60,000 nt of DNA from Nematostella vectensis. Lineage: Eukaryota > Cnidaria > Anthozoa > Actiniaria > Edwardsiidae. Made by a program: the position numbers and the translations under genes. The stretch spans positions 3,336,001 to 3,396,000 of the forward strand of contig NC_064034.1 of NCBI RefSeq assembly GCF_932526225.1, written 5' to 3'. This document shows positions 35,508 through 48,213 of this stretch, one piece after another. The notes beneath the pieces are model-generated. The model was given only the letters and a program-made list of their open reading frames with translations, had not been told where the DNA came from and ran no database searches. Position 1 is the stretch's first letter, and every line of letters begins with the position of its first letter.

Positions 35508-35846
35508 ATGACGGCAAACTCGTCAAAAAAACCGGGCAGTACTTGCGCAGCCATGGGCTGCTCCAACAACCACTATACAACACGTGTCAATACATGCATC
35601 TCCAAAAGACCCGGAAATTATGAAAAATGGGCCCGATTCGTCGGGACTAAGCGGAAGGAGTTCTCCATCGGAAGCGCCACCGCTCTTTGTTCAAGCCATT
35701 TCGCCGATGAATGATTCAAGCGAGCAAACCTGAATCTCCCTGATGCTAAGGCCCCGAAATTCAAAACGAGTTTAAAGAGGGGACCTCTTCCTACACTGCA
35801 TCGGGGAAGAAAAGAGAACATAATGGAAAAAGCCCGCATGTACTAA
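35508..35846 (+). pseudogene. THAP-domain fragment with in-frame TGA (copy A)
   Basis: The frame shows the C2CH zinc-finger pattern of THAP DNA-binding domains: CAAMGC near the start, KWARF, then LCSSHF. An in-frame TGA at 35712-35714 falls where many THAP domains have Cys after HF-x-x-(D/E). The frame then stays open to 35846 with an AVPTIF-box-like [14 protein letters not shown] domains come from P-element-type transposases. The frame lies antisense in a G6PD intron. It could be a decayed transposon domain or a single exon using the TGA as its end. Confidence 0.6.
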
Positions 35847-35997
35847 GTATACAATGCATATTTACGACAATTATGATGTAACAGACTGTGCGAGTCCCAG
35901 CAAGTTTTGAGATTGAGTTGTTTTTGTTACTATTGATGTTATTTAAATATAAGTTAAAGAATGTAATAAAACAGAATCAGCCTGGCTTTAGTGGTCA

Positions 35998-36921
35998 CTA
36001 TTTGGCTAAAATGCCAAATAGTTTTTAAATAGCTCCTGTGGATGCTGAAATGCCAAATAGTTTTTAAATAGCTCCTGTGGATGCTGAAATGCCAAACAGT
36101 TTATAAATAGCACCTGAGGATGCTGAAATGCCAAACAGTTTATAAATAGCACCTGTGGATGCTAAAATGCCAAACAATTCACGAATAGCACCTGAGGATG
36201 CTGAAATGCCAAATAGTTTATAAATAGCACCTGAGGATGCTGAAATGCCAAATAGTTTATAAATAGCACCTGAGGATGCTGAAATGCCAAACAGTTTATA
36301 AACAGCACCTGTGGATGCTGAAATGCCAAATAGTTTATAAATAGCACCTGAGGATGCTGAAATGCCAAACAGTTTATAAATAGCACCTGAGGATGCTGAA
36401 ATGCCAAATAGTTTATAAATAGCTCCTGTGGATGCTGAAATGCCAAATAGTTTATAAATAGCTCCTGTGGATGCTGAGACGCCAAACATGCAGCAAGTTA
36501 GCAAGATAACACACTCTACTAGGTGCTTGATCAGCAACAGTATAAACATCTAGAAAAGAGAAAAATAAAATTCTATCAACAGAAAGTAAAATAATGTACC
36601 TCCTGCTGCCACATAATTCAGCGCATCCTCTTTATTGCGGTAGGATGTTGTAGCAGCCAGCATAAAACTACAAGGTAAAGAACAGGTTTAGTTAATCAGC
36701 AACAGATATCACTGATACCCTACGGCAACCAAAAATGTAAAAAAACATGTGACATTTAATTCAAATGGAACAATTGTACAAGAAAATTGTGCACAATTTA
36801 TCTATTAGATACACAGTACATATAAAGGACTTCTTTTACGAAGGAAGATTGATGATCTTACTGTGAGGCTGTGAGGAGAGATGTTTTCTGAACAAAAGGG
36901 TCTCACTGACTGCACTCCATC
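35998..36921 (-). pseudogene. Duplicated TIMMDC1 fragment with expanded 39-bp minisatellite
   Basis: This matches 24.14-24.75 kb. Exon 3 is intact at 36600-36667 with its splice sites. Exon 4 is absent, because the breakpoint lies inside the minisatellite. The repeat has grown to about 12 units (36009-36480), versus 5 at the parent locus. No start or remaining exons accompany it. Confidence 0.9.
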
Positions 36922-37147
36922 GCCAAGAAACAAGGTTGGAGGCGCCAATTTCGGTAGCACTCAAATACCGTCGGAATTCGCCAGGAAAATACAACAAACG
37001 AAATATTTTTATCTCGCAGAATAAAGCCAGGGTACACTAACATTTGGTATGTGGCAAAACATCCGAGCTAAATCATCTTCCCTGGGCGCTAGCCATTTTT
37101 TTAAAACGAGTAAGCAGCGATTTGAATCCTTGACCGGCGCCGTTGGA

Positions 37148-37412
37148 CAATTAGGTACGCTCGGCTGAACACGGGAGCGAAGCAAACAACTTATAGCGCG
37201 AGGCTGTCACCGGCGCATTCGATACGGATTTCATAATTTTTCGTGGTTTAAAATTCAGAACTATCAGTTTTCGAAGCAAGGTAAGTAATCTCTTATTTTT
37301 GTTTAATTTATATAACAGATTACTATGCGCCGATGACAGCCTTGCAGACTTTCAACCTCGCAGGTTAATAATAGTTTGCTTCGCTCCGTGTTCAGCCGAG
37401 CGTACCTAATTG
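37148..37412. mobile_element. 265-bp inverted-repeat MITE (copy B)
   Basis: Second copy of the element at 27096-27360, with the same CAATTAGGTACG ends. Confidence 0.8.
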
Positions 37413-38214
37413 TATCTTTTGCTCTGAATCAACAACATTTTGTCTGCATGCGCCCTTTGCAATTCAGCATTCCAGCTACAAAAAGGTTGATTTGCCTGTT
37501 AAACTATTTTATTTTTAATAAAAGTGAATAACATTGGACATTTTTAATCTCTAAGACCTGGATTATGCAGGTACATCCTAGTTTATGTAAGTATACATTG
37601 CTAAATAAAATGCAACGTTGTTGGACATCTCCAGCTTATCAAACTCCTGATTAACTGCACTGTGCAGGACTCCTGCGGCCAATCTATGATCTGTTTCCTT
37701 CTCTGTTTGGCTGAGGTGGTCGCAGTTTGGGAATCAGTCCCCTCTGCAAAAACTTTTGCTGGAATCATGCTAGCTTTCAATTTTAAGACTTGAAGCTCCA
37801 GGGCTAATTTGTATTTTTCGGCGTTCCAGATGCTGAGCTAATCATCGATCGAGTAGCACTCTCGAGTTGCTTGTAAAGAAAAGAACTTTAAACGACCGGG
37901 GGTAAGAAGAGGAGAATCAAGCGTGGCTTCAACCTCTCTCAAAAGAGAGCAGCGAGGTACTGGGTCGTATACATGAAATCAGGATCAGATTTAGGTTTGT
38001 TCAGGCAAGACAAGCGTCAAGAATGTGCCATGGTGTAGCAAGAGTGGAGGTAAGGAGAGCAAAAGCGTTGTCCTCAAAACAAGACGATGTCCTCCAAGCA
38101 AAGAGATTATGACTGAGGTCAGAGAACTCTTGCTCAAGATTACCTAATCAATAATGATTAACCAAATATATATTCTACATAACTTATTTGCACTGTCCAG
38201 TGATTGACAGTAAC

Positions 38215-39780
38215 CTATTTATTGCTTTCTGTTGCTGGCTCGTAACTTGGGGGACGAGCAAACTCCATGCCTGAAGCTGATGGTGATGCAAAACCATACT
38301 GAGAGGAGGTGAACCCATACCCTCCAGCTATGTGTTGCTGTTGTGGTTCAGTTGCATATGTGAACCACCAGCTGTGCACATCTAAAGGGTAATCGGGAGC
38401 TTTGTCACGGTGGACATACTTGGCAGATATGTCTGCAGAAATAAGAAGCTTCCATCCTCTAGAAGCAAGCATTTGGAGAATGAAACAAAGCATGCTGCGT
38501 ATGTGAAGTCCATCAACAATACTATAGCCACTCCAAGGATTGCCAAACAACTTGAACTGGTATGCCATACATGGAGTGTTGAGAGCTTTTTCATCACGAA
38601 TACCCTTTATCCATCTTGCCTGGATAATGTCTCTACAGAGTCCAACAAATTCTTGTGGTGCATTGATCAATCGTATCTTGCACTCGTCATTGAAGCTCAA
38701 GCACACTACCGGCGCAATCTTGGGAAGAGACTGGTAGAAAGCCAAGACACTCTTATCATTTTGACGACGACACATATCTAGTGCTGCCCTGACATGCCAT
38801 CCTTGTGATTGAAGCCCTTCAAGAATTTTACACATAACAAAGCGGCTCATGACTGCTTCGTCACCACATGCCCACCAAGGAGTTCCTGAGAGCTTGAACT
38901 CCCAGGATGCATGGTACTGGCGTTCTTTCTGAATCCCCCCTCTTGTGCTCCAGTACTGTGATAAGATCTGCTTTACTGTCTCAATGATAGGCTGGGGGGC
39001 ATTGATCAACCTAAGTCGATCATTCCTGTTTAGACTAATCACAAAATGGTTCGCAGTTTGTGCTGGTATTACATTGGGGTCATACTTGAAGAAGAGAGTG
39101 TCTGCTGTACTTTTAAGATTAGCATTGCAGTGCAATACCATCTGGCGCTGAGCTAGGGCTATAAGGATATTATTAGTCAAAAGTCGGGCGTTCACTGATT
39201 CATCTCCAGTCCCTATCCAGGGGTTCCCACTTAGCTTGAATTCATGATATATGCCCTTAGACCCATCAGCTTGGATACCACGTCTCCATGTTGACTGGAT
39301 AACCCCTCTGATGACATTTATCATGTCAGGTGAGCCATTGATGACTTGTAATTTATCATAGGAGCTAAATGCAATACACAATAGTGGGTACTGTATTGGT
39401 TCAACTTGTCTCCTGACAAAATAAAATGTTGATAGATCAAAGATTCGTCCCAGGTCACTAGTGAGAATCAAGTCCCAGCCTGCTGCATTGAGACGGAGAA
39501 GTATCTGGCCCACCATCTGCCTTACGCCTGCCGCCCCCTCACTTGTACCTCCAACAGCAAAAGGCATGCCATTAAGCTTAAAGGTCACTGAGTACCCACA
39601 TTTGAGTTTCTCTGATTGTAGACCCCGGAACCAATGATCCTGGATCGCTTGACGGATGATTTCCACCTCTTGTTGAGTGCCAAAGTTGACTCTTATTCTA
39701 TCATAGTGAGTGAGATAAACAACCATGTACTCAAACCCAGGAGGTGGTGCCGGTAGTGGTATCGACTCTTCAGCACCCAT
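38215..39780 (-). CDS. Unknown four-module protein, 521 aa (copy B)
   Basis: This is the duplicate of the gene at 28163-29728, with an intact frame of the same length. The visible residue differences from copy A are Ile for Val in GR(V/I)FD, Glu for Gln in V(Q/E)PIQY, and Gln for Met in QR(M/Q)MVL. All four modules, the MGAEES start and the AATAAA overlapping the stop are kept. Two intact frames after a 10-kb duplication mean that the event is recent or that both copies are maintained. Function is unknown. Confidence 0.85.
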   Translation of the reverse strand: MGAEESIPLPAPPPGFEYMVVYLTHYDRIRVNFGTQQEVEIIRQAIQDHWFRGLQSEKLKCGYSVTFKLNGMPFAVGGTSEGAAGVRQMVGQILLRLNAAGWDLILTSDLGRIFDLSTFYFVRRQVEPIQYPLLCIAFSSYDKLQVINGSPDMINVIRGVIQSTWRRGIQADGSKGIYHEFKLSGNPWIGTGDESVNARLLTNNILIALAQRQMVLHCNANLKSTADTLFFKYDPNVIPAQTANHFVISLNRNDRLRLINAPQPIIETVKQILSQYWSTRGGIQKERQYHASWEFKLSGTPWWACGDEAVMSRFVMCKILEGLQSQGWHVRAALDMCRRQNDKSVLAFYQSLPKIAPVVCLSFNDECKIRLINAPQEFVGLCRDIIQARWIKGIRDEKALNTPCMAYQFKLFGNPWSGYSIVDGLHIRSMLCFILQMLASRGWKLLISADISAKYVHRDKAPDYPLDVHSWWFTYATEPQQQHIAGGYGFTSSQYGFASPSASGMEFARPPSYEPATESNK

Positions 39781-40543
39781 TGCTGCAAGTCAATTAAAGC
39801 GGAATACACTTGTGATTACTATCGCACTTTGCACCTTGATTTCTATAGAACAGCGCAATACAATGGAAATGCAAATAAATACAATAGAAATGCAAATAAG
39901 TTTGAATGTGGCGTTGTATTCTACAGTTTAGCTAATAAATGAATCATAGGCACTAAAAATACCATTGCTTTATTTACTACTGACTAATAATGGTCGATGG
40001 CAATATTGAATTAATCTATGCGAGGAGGAGCAAACGAAAAAAATAACATTTAGTCAACATTGAGCCAGGCAAAGAACAATATTCAAAAGCAAACAGCAGT
40101 CTCTACACAAACATTCTACATTGCTTATATTCTAAGCTATCCAAAATAAAGATGCCTAAAAACAGTCCATAGACCATGGTCGACCACAAACATTACGATA
40201 TTTCAAAGCGACATAAAAGCCACAAAGATAATCTAGGAAGGGGTTCAAAAATATTGATTGCCATGTTTGATTCTACAAACTATATACTTACCAAACTATA
40301 AAATGACTGCTGCTAGAATAGAACACTATGATCAAAGTCCTTGATTGAACAAATAACGCCGAATTCGTCGGCTATTTTTATCTCCTAGGGTGTTTACAAC
40401 TTGGAAAAACCCGGATGCGGAGTGCGTGGAAAAATTATTCATTTCTCAAGAAAGGGGGGGTAGGGTGGGGAGGCACAGTGACTCATTGAAGGAAGCGTGC
40501 CGAAAATAAATGAAATTTCGAGGGGGAGTCGTTCATAGTCGAG
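39781..40543. other. Upstream region of copy B of the 521-aa gene
   Basis: Matches 29729-30470 apart from the ~20-bp internal duplication near 39876-39897. No gene seen. Confidence 0.5.
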
Positions 40544-42952
40544 TCGCTTAGCGCACAAAAAAAGTTCAGTCTATACAGAGTGGACAAAAGCACCAAAATT
40601 GGTATGAATATAGCCTAGATGATGGTAATCAATATTGAGACCGGTGCCCACCGGTACCATTTGCGGACCCAAGAGCAATTATTTTTTTTAGAAATCTTGT
40701 GTTGCGGATACCCTGTGGTAAGATTTTCATACCTTTTCAAGACACAAAAAAAAGATCAAAATGCACATATTTGAAAACGATTTCTATCATTTCAGCTGTA
40801 TTCTATCGAATTTCGAGCCAAGCAACATATAAATAGCTATAAAAAGCTACATTTGAAGAAGAAGGAAAACCTACTGGAACCATGCGGCTTTATTTACATC
40901 GCTTTTGCTAACATGCAAATATGACTGATTTTTATTCATTAAATAAGCACAAATGTGGTGCACATGAATTTTCCCAGAAATTTTCTTTCAATAAGTTCCC
41001 TAAGTATTATATTAAGGGCTATAGAGTTTTAATTTAACCAGCGCGGCTGAAATTGATAGGCCCGTCAGCAGGAAAAAATATGCTACCGATGAGGGAGATT
41101 TTTCATAGCCTATTGTGCGTTGATAAATTATACCATGACAAAAAGGTTCATTTGTTTATCTTTTCGTTACGGCCCTATGTAATTTTAAAATCAAAGTATC
41201 ACAATTGTTTCCGAGGCGAGAGCCTCGCTCTACCCGATGCTAGTTATGGGTCAAAGCGGAGGAGCCGGCAGACGCCCTTGACTTCCAACCACTCGGTCGT
41301 ATGAAGCCGAAAACCCTAGCTAATAGCGTTCCATGATTTATATTTTCATTTTGTAAAAAAATAGATATCGAACTAATATATATCGGCAGCGGTGGCTGGC
41401 GTCTACATATATGGCGCTCATAAAACCTTCTGATCGTTAGAATAATAGAATAATTCTGGCTTACGTCAGGTTTTGGGCTAAACGTGTCCTATCTTAAGGT
41501 TGCCGCTAGTATCGTCAACACTAGAGTTTTTGAACACTTGTTTATAGCACCGTCGTTTCTTTGGCACCTCGAAGAAAACGTCCCTAAGAAAGGAAAAATC
41601 CTCTGTTTGGAAAAAGAAATCCCCGCGGACCCTGGACACATGCTAGCGTACGCGCATCATTCTGAAAATTATCTTTCAGTTTGTTTCAGAATAACTCCCT
41701 TTTTTACAATAACGGCCCGCCGATCACTGATCCGCACCTTAGGAAAAGCCTCGAAAACTCTGTCCTTTAGTAGAAAACGGTTAAAGGATTTATCATTCCC
41801 AAAATCTCACAAGCGTGTCTCATGTACATGGTGGAGCTCGGACATCAGAAAAAGGAACGTACCAGAATATATAAGCCTCCACTTATATATTCTGTTAATA
41901 TATTCTATAAGCCTGACAAAAGCTCTATACTTTTTTATCATCCTCTCTCGCTTCCTGGAGACCTTTCCTTTTCTTATGCTCCACGGCCCTTTCCATCCCT
42001 GAGGTCATCGTTAAGACATCTTTAGGATAATAAAATAGTCCTCTATTGGTGCGTTCATCAGTATGATGCACAGGTAGGGAGCAATAAGCACTGTTTTTTT
42101 CGTAGTGCCTCTGCTAGTCAGCTTTTTTTTAAAGTGCTTTCGAGCATTAATACCGCAAATTTGTGACAATTCCTGTGCCATTTTGCACTATTTGCGCGAC
42201 AAAGAGGTCCTACAAAGATGTTTCTTTTGCAGAACATCCAAATAATCTAATATTCTCAAGAAAAAAATCACAACCTAATAACTTTGATTAAGGAGGCATA
42301 TCTAAAGCATTTTATTGGTCTTTGGTGTCTAGTTGACAGACACTTACAAAGCCCTCTTATTAAATCCATCTCTACCTCTTTTTATTTAGCCAACTTCAAA
42401 ATACCCGATAATTGCGATTAATCGCAGATTTAAAAGAAATACATTTAAAATCAAGACAAAATTTCATATTTAGTAGGTTATAGACATTGTAAGTCCTTGA
42501 TACATCAAGAATGAGCTTTTTTTACCTAAAATACGCGATTTTATGAGGTACTTACAGCGTATACTGTGCCAATATAGCCAATATAGGCCGCCATCTTGGA
42601 TAACCGTGAGGGGGATTGGGTCTAGCTTTGAAACGTTTTCTCTTAACTAAGTCATTTTAATGCAGCCGACAACAGTTTTATTTTGAAATATTAACAAATA
42701 CTGTTATAATTCCCCTACCAAAAAAAACAATCAGATATTTCGCCTTAGTTTTGGAAATACAAGATCTTTTAAATTTCACCACAGGGAGCCCGTGATGGAC
42801 GCTTTTTTCTCATTTTTATTCCGTTATTACACAAAATCCTCAAGTGGTACCGGTGGGCACCGGTCTCAATATTAATTAGCATCCTCTTGGCTATCTTTAT
42901 GCCAAGTTTGGTGCTTTTGTTCGCTATGTATAGATTGAAACACTAAGCGACC
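40544..42952. mobile_element. 2.4-kb inverted-repeat element (copy B)
   Basis: Second copy of 30471-32883, with the same arms ending in TCGCTTAGCG and CTAAGCGACC. Confidence 0.65.
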
Positions 42953-44619
42953 GGACTATCAAAAGATAGGAGGCTTTTATTAGTGGCGTTCTTTAACTAT
43001 AAAACTATAAAAATAACTATAACTATAAAAATATAACAAACGAAAGTGCAGATTTGTTCTAGTCTCAGTCAGTTTCTTGACATTACTTTATTACACTTAA
43101 TTTTTGCGTCATTATAATTTCGCGAAAATAAAGTGACGCGAGAATTAGGATGCGCGAAAATTAAGTGGGTACACAATTGGCCGTTCAATAAGCTTTATGG
43201 AAACACCTTGTCTATTTAGTCATAGTAATGTGCATAACAGAGTACGGTAAGGGGTCGAGTTGGACTTGTATTCGATTTTTATAAAACTAAATTTAGCCCA
43301 CGCATCTTTTTGTTACAGATTGTTTTTGTTTTGATGATTACAGCACATTTTAATTCCACTTGTTTAGCTTGATTTTATTATCCAAAAATCGCGAAAATAA
43401 AGTGATGTTTTTTACGAAAATAGGAAAATCGCGAAAATAAAGTGTCGCGAAATATGGCCATCTCAAAATTTTGACGTCGCGAAAATAACAATATAATTAT
43501 AAAATAATATGTAATAAGGTAATAAGCAAGTCTTAACCAGTATGTAGAAGCCAAAGATTTATTAAATTTGATTTATATTACCGAAATTTCTATGTCGCTT
43601 GAGAGAGGAGCGTACATTACAAACCTGTGAGCTTGGGGGGGGGGGGGGCTCTTTTACGATGTTTGAGGTGCTTATTTTCGCTGCATAAAAAAATACCGGA
43701 TACTCAGGCTCATTAACTATTGTTATGTTCTGTAAACATGATCTTGGGTGTTTCCGTGGGAACGGAGGGGAGGAACGCTCCATAGAAGTAGACATAGGTC
43801 GTCTTTTAGGGTATAAAATCTTGTAGTAAACCACAAGTCAACCTATTACATCATATTTCTGGTTGTTTTGTCGGTGACTAACTAGTGCTATTTCTTGGGG
43901 TTTGAAATTGCTCCCGTCACACCCAATGTGCTATCGCTTATGGGGTGTTTTGTTTATTCAGTGGCTTAGAATTCTTGAGATAATAAAAAATTAACCAAAT
44001 AATTTCCATCATGTATATTTCATCATTTTATTTAATGACAATACAAGCGATAAACAACTACAGTACTAATATAGCAATATTTACACTTAGGCAATTACAA
44101 TCACATATGGAGTATAGACTAGATCAAGTAAAAATAGGACTTCCTATGTGCTATTTTAAAAGTTGCAAAAGAATTTAGCTTGCTCATTGCTCATAGGGAA
44201 AAAGGAACCAATCATTGCAAATAAACTACGGAATGTTTTATAAGAAAACGTAAAAGTGCAAAAAACTGGGTGAATTTGGTTGTACTGAGCTTTCTAAAAA
44301 AATAAAAACTAGAGATCAAATCAAATAAAAAAAAAACAGTAATGAAAACAGTTAAGTGGCCCAACCCATACTACGAACTGCGAAAGCAGGTAAATTCTCA
44401 ACACGTTTTGCACCCTAAATCTTGGGTTCTAGTGCGGGTTGTTTGCAAGCTGAGAACGTGGTTGTAACTATAGGACTGCATTGATGCATTCCAAACATAC
44501 ATTTTTTACTACAAATAAAGATGGTTCTACCCTGAGATACAGGGACCTTCATATTCAATTCTAATATACAATCATTCAAGGAAAAATATTTATATACTTT
44601 ACATCGCCACAGGTGGGCT
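42953..44619. repeat. Non-coding tract with CGCGAAAATAAAGTG motifs (copy B)
   Basis: Counterpart of 32884-34535. It carries about 25 bp near 43694-43720 (ACCGGATACTCAGGCTCATT) that copy A lacks. No gene recognised. Confidence 0.5.
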
Positions 44620-46547
44620 TCACATAGAGGAGGACACAGTCCTAGTTCTCTCCCACTTGTAGCTATCACTGTAGATGAACCCATGCGTTTTGACTAGTTC
44701 ATCCGCCTCTGCAGGTCCGCGACTGCAATGCAAAACAGTATAATATCTATTTCTAACCCTTAAAAATGAATAATAAATACTAGCAGGGAAGGGACAATAA
44801 AGAAGGGGGCGTTATTGACTGCCTATGGGTTTCTATATTTCTAATAACCTTATGAAAGTTGCTGAAATTATTTTTAAATCGTAGAAGCGAAAATATTTAC
44901 CTTTCTTCAACTGGCAACAATAGCTTTTAAGTAGCATTGCAGTTTTATAAGAAAGACATGCACATATACTTTTGTTATACCTTCCAAACTCATAGAGCTT
45001 TGGTTTTATTTTCTCTCTCTCAATCTGATGAAGAAGTGGAGTAAATATTCGCCAAGCTTCAGCTAGCTCATCACTGAAAAAAGTAAGAACTATAAATATT
45101 TACACTTAAAAAATCCATGGTAACTTCAATTTGTCAATAGGGTGAGGTAGATACCTTCGCACAAAGTTTCCCTGACTGCCAGTCATGACGTCAAGAATAA
45201 GGCGCTCATATGCATCTGGCATTTTCACATCCTGTTGGAATAAAAGAGGGTTCCTTTGCTAAGCACAGGTAAATGTACCTTTATCTGCATGTTGGCATTA
45301 AAATAAAGCCAGCAAAAAGCAAGAGGTAAAGAACCAAGTATTCACAAGCCTTAAAGAAAGGCTGAACTGTAGAATAACTTGTTTTTTCCCACTTATTGAT
45401 GCTTTAAGGTAGACAGTTACCTAAAAAAAGCCCGTCCAAGGTTTTTCATTTTTTTACAAAACACGCGCGAAGTTGTTGTTTTGCCATTGCAAACTGTCTC
45501 GCGTTTTGCTCGGTCAAAGCCGGGCTTATGACGTCACAACCTTGGTACAGCTTCTCAAAATTGTTTTAAAACGATAGCAACTTCGTTTTTAAATGACGGC
45601 AAACTCGTCAAAAAAACCGGGAAGTACTTGCGCAGTCATGGGCTGCTCCAACAACCACTATACAACACGTGTCAATACATGCATCTCCAAAAGACCCGGA
45701 AATTATGAAAAATGGGCCCGATTCGTCGGGACTAAGCGGAAGGAGTTCTCCATCGGAAGCGCCACCGCTCTTTGTTCGAGCCATTTCGCCGATGAATGAT
45801 TCAAGCGATCAAACCTGAATCTCCCTGATGCTAAGGCCCCGAAATTCAAAAGGAGTTTAAAGAGGGGACCTCTTCCTACACTGCATCGGGAAAGAAAAGA
45901 GAACATAATGGAAAAAGCTCGCATGGGACACCGCATGTACTAAGTATACAATATATATTTACGACAATTACGCTGTGACAGACTGTGCGAGTCACAGCAA
46001 GTTTTGAGGTTACTATAGATGTTATTTAAATATAAGTTAAAGAATGTAATAAAACAGAATCAGCATGGCTTTAGTGGTCATTTCTTTTTCATTGATACAT
46101 TTCTTTTGTTCAAAAATACAAAACGCAAAAATGAACAACACCTAGCTTATCTCCTTCCCAGCCAGTGAGACTGCAGTCCCCGGAAAACCCTGATTTGACC
46201 CTGACTCTGCAATAGCAGGCAAATAAAGTAGTACCTGGAATTTCTCGGAATAGGTGAGGTCCAGTTCAGATTCAACAGGGTCAAACGACATCCCAGCCTG
46301 CTTTATCATACATTTCAAATAGATAGCCTAAAAAAATGTACAAAATTTGGTCAAGTTTTCTCTAGTCATTACAAGGTACCAACCAAATTCACTTTTCATA
46401 ATAAATGAAGTGATGAGTAGAAAAAAAGACAAACCTCGTTTGGCTGCAATCTAATAACAAGCTCATTTCTCTTGCACTTGCCATCAAAGATATCTCCAGG
46501 TACATCAGTAAACTGTATGCGAACCTCTGCTTTTCTTTCATTCAATG
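44620..46547 (-). CDS. G6PD: Glucose-6-phosphate 1-dehydrogenase, last five exons
   Basis: Exons 5' to 3': 46547-46435, 46327-46235, 45231-45155, 45073-44981, 44722-44620 (stop TGA), in phase. G6PD catalyses the NADP-dependent first step of the oxidative pentose phosphate pathway in the cytosol. Visible family blocks are [71 protein letters not shown], and [16 protein letters not shown] near the end. The N-terminal Rossmann domain and catalytic lysine exons are not found between 46548 and 48213. The intron therefore probably continues through the viral element and beyond the window. A partial duplicate of the last three exons is at 34.5-35.1 kb. Confidence 0.94.
45593..45943 (+). pseudogene. 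THAP-domain fragment with in-frame TGA (copy B)
   Basis: Same frame as at 35508. The TGA is at 45797-45799 and the frame is then open to 45943, with an in-frame 12-bp insertion (GHRM) relative to copy A. Keeping the TGA in both copies shows that it predates the duplication. Confidence 0.6.
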
Positions 46548-46647
46548 CTAGAAAATTAAAATTGATGTTAGTAATTTCAATAGTCAACCAGATTCTCTTA
46601 CAAGGTTCAAAATAGCAGCCGGCTGCTGCCAATAGCCAGCTGTTTAA

Positions 46648-47618
46648 GGGTGTACTGACATCTGTTGCTAAGGAAAAGTGAATATAGCATAAAGGCCTTG
46701 TAGAAAGTCATGAGGGACTGATATTTGCCAAGTTGGCCAACACAAGTGTGCTGACTCTTATGATGACGTTACCCTGTGACGTCATAATGTGACGTCATAG
46801 ATACAGATAAAAGCAAATATTCAAAGTAATTTTGCTCGAAAACAAATATTGAATACGTTTTATGAATCTTGAGGGATGGATGCATTAAGCCAAGCATGCG
46901 TTTTAGGAATGATTGAGTAATTGTTTTTTTATGATTTTTTCAAAGGTCCAGAAATCCAGATTATTTAATATAATTTTTGTGTCTGTTAGATTAACGCTAA
47001 ATCCATGCTTGGCTATATGAAGGAGGTTTTAATAAAAAAGAATACAGAAAATATTTTGAGTTTTGAAATAATTTGGCGACAAAAAAGCTTTTTTTTAGAC
47101 AACGCAGAACCGGAAGTGAAACAAAGCCCGCGCGTGCACATTCGGCCTGCTCAGACACACTAATATCTCACATGATGAAATTGAAATGAAGTTTAAAAAC
47201 AAATTCCAATAGTGTTTCGTGTTATTTACACTTCAAACTTCAAACGATATCCGTCATGCAATGATGAAAATTGAAAAAGTATTTTAAAATTCTGATACAA
47301 CGCGCGCTACTTTGAAATAAGATTTTCAGTGCGTGCACGAGCGTTTGCAACCGGTGTTTGCAGTGCGCGCAGGTAGTAAATATGGAAAACTATGGCTTCA
47401 AAAATGTTGGCTTAAATAAATCTCCGCTGAATCTTCGTTTTTAAAAAATATGGGAAATATCATCACCCGAAAAGGCTGATATCAACTTAAAGTCAATTTT
47501 TGGGAAATTTTACTTCAGGAAAGCTTGGAATGACGAATTCCGTGTTGTGCATATGCGCGTGCTCAACACCACCAGCGTAGCAACGTCGTTACTGAGCTAC
47601 ACTAATGTCAGTACACCC
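46648..47618. mobile_element. 971-bp MITE with TTAA target sites (piggyBac/Kolobok-like)
   Basis: GGGTGTACTGACAT at the left is mirrored by ATGTCAGTACACCC at the right. TTAA is found immediately outside both ends (46644-46647 and 47619-47622). It has no transposase and lies in the G6PD intron. It contains two TGACGTCA motifs at 46777-46784 and 46790-46797. Confidence 0.8.
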
Positions 47619-47622
47619 TTAA

Positions 47623-48213
47623 TGGTCTTTACCGGCTCTTTTTTTCTGTATCCCTTTCTCATCTTTTTAGTATGCAGGCTTTTTCCCCCACCAAAATCCA
47701 CAAAGCCGGCAAAATCTAGCAGATTAAAAAATATATTTCGAAACCTGTCTTAGTAAATCAATTTCTTTCTGAATGAAGTTAAAGCCGCATTGTTACCGTC
47801 AACCGTTAAAAGACAAAAGAATCTATTCGAATCCGAAATATTTAACAGGCCATCCGCTCTAAATTAGCAGTCACATCCTCAAAGAAACTTCCAATAGACA
47901 CACTGCTTTCTATATTTTGAAATATTTTTCGTGTTTTCCGTTAAAAATCATCGGAGATTCTTACATAATCGACCGGAAGTAAACTGGTGACAATGCGGCT
48001 TTAAATGCATTTCTAAACACTCATACAAAAGACGTGGAGCTGCTTGTTCTCTGCCACAGACAGTGTGATAATGGAAATAGTACTGATGGACACATGTTAC
48101 ATTATGATATTCAGCTAAACATTAACTACTTTTTACAAATAATTACTTATCTTACTACTAATTTTGACACTCAAACCTTCTTGGACATATTGTTTTCATT
48201 ATTAAAGGGCACA
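47623..48213. other. Host AT-rich DNA up to the left end of the viral element
   Basis: No G6PD exon or other gene is seen. Base composition changes sharply to GC-richer sequence just after 48230. Confidence 0.5.

Larger units (their letters stand above)
26873..35997. repeat. Segmental duplication, copy A of the 9.1-kb block
   Basis: This block recurs at 36925-46080 in the same orientation with very few differences. It carries an inverted-repeat MITE, the 521-aa gene, a 2.4-kb inverted-repeat element, the last three exons of G6PD and a THAP fragment. Its right end (GGCTTTAGTGGTCA) joins directly to the 39-bp minisatellite of a TIMMDC1 fragment, which marks the tandem junction. Confidence 0.97.
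36925..46080. repeat. Segmental duplication, copy B of the 9.1-kb block
   Basis: Direct-orientation partner of 26873-35997. Offsets to copy A grow from about 10,052 to 10,085 through small indels. After GGCTTTAGTGGTCA at 46080 the sequence continues into the rest of G6PD, so this right end is the ancestral junction. Confidence 0.97.

Noticed and set aside
36064-36549. Frame encoding repeated FGISASTGAIYKL units
   Set aside because: It is the expanded 39-bp minisatellite of the TIMMDC1 fragment; the parental gene uses only the exon-proximal unit.
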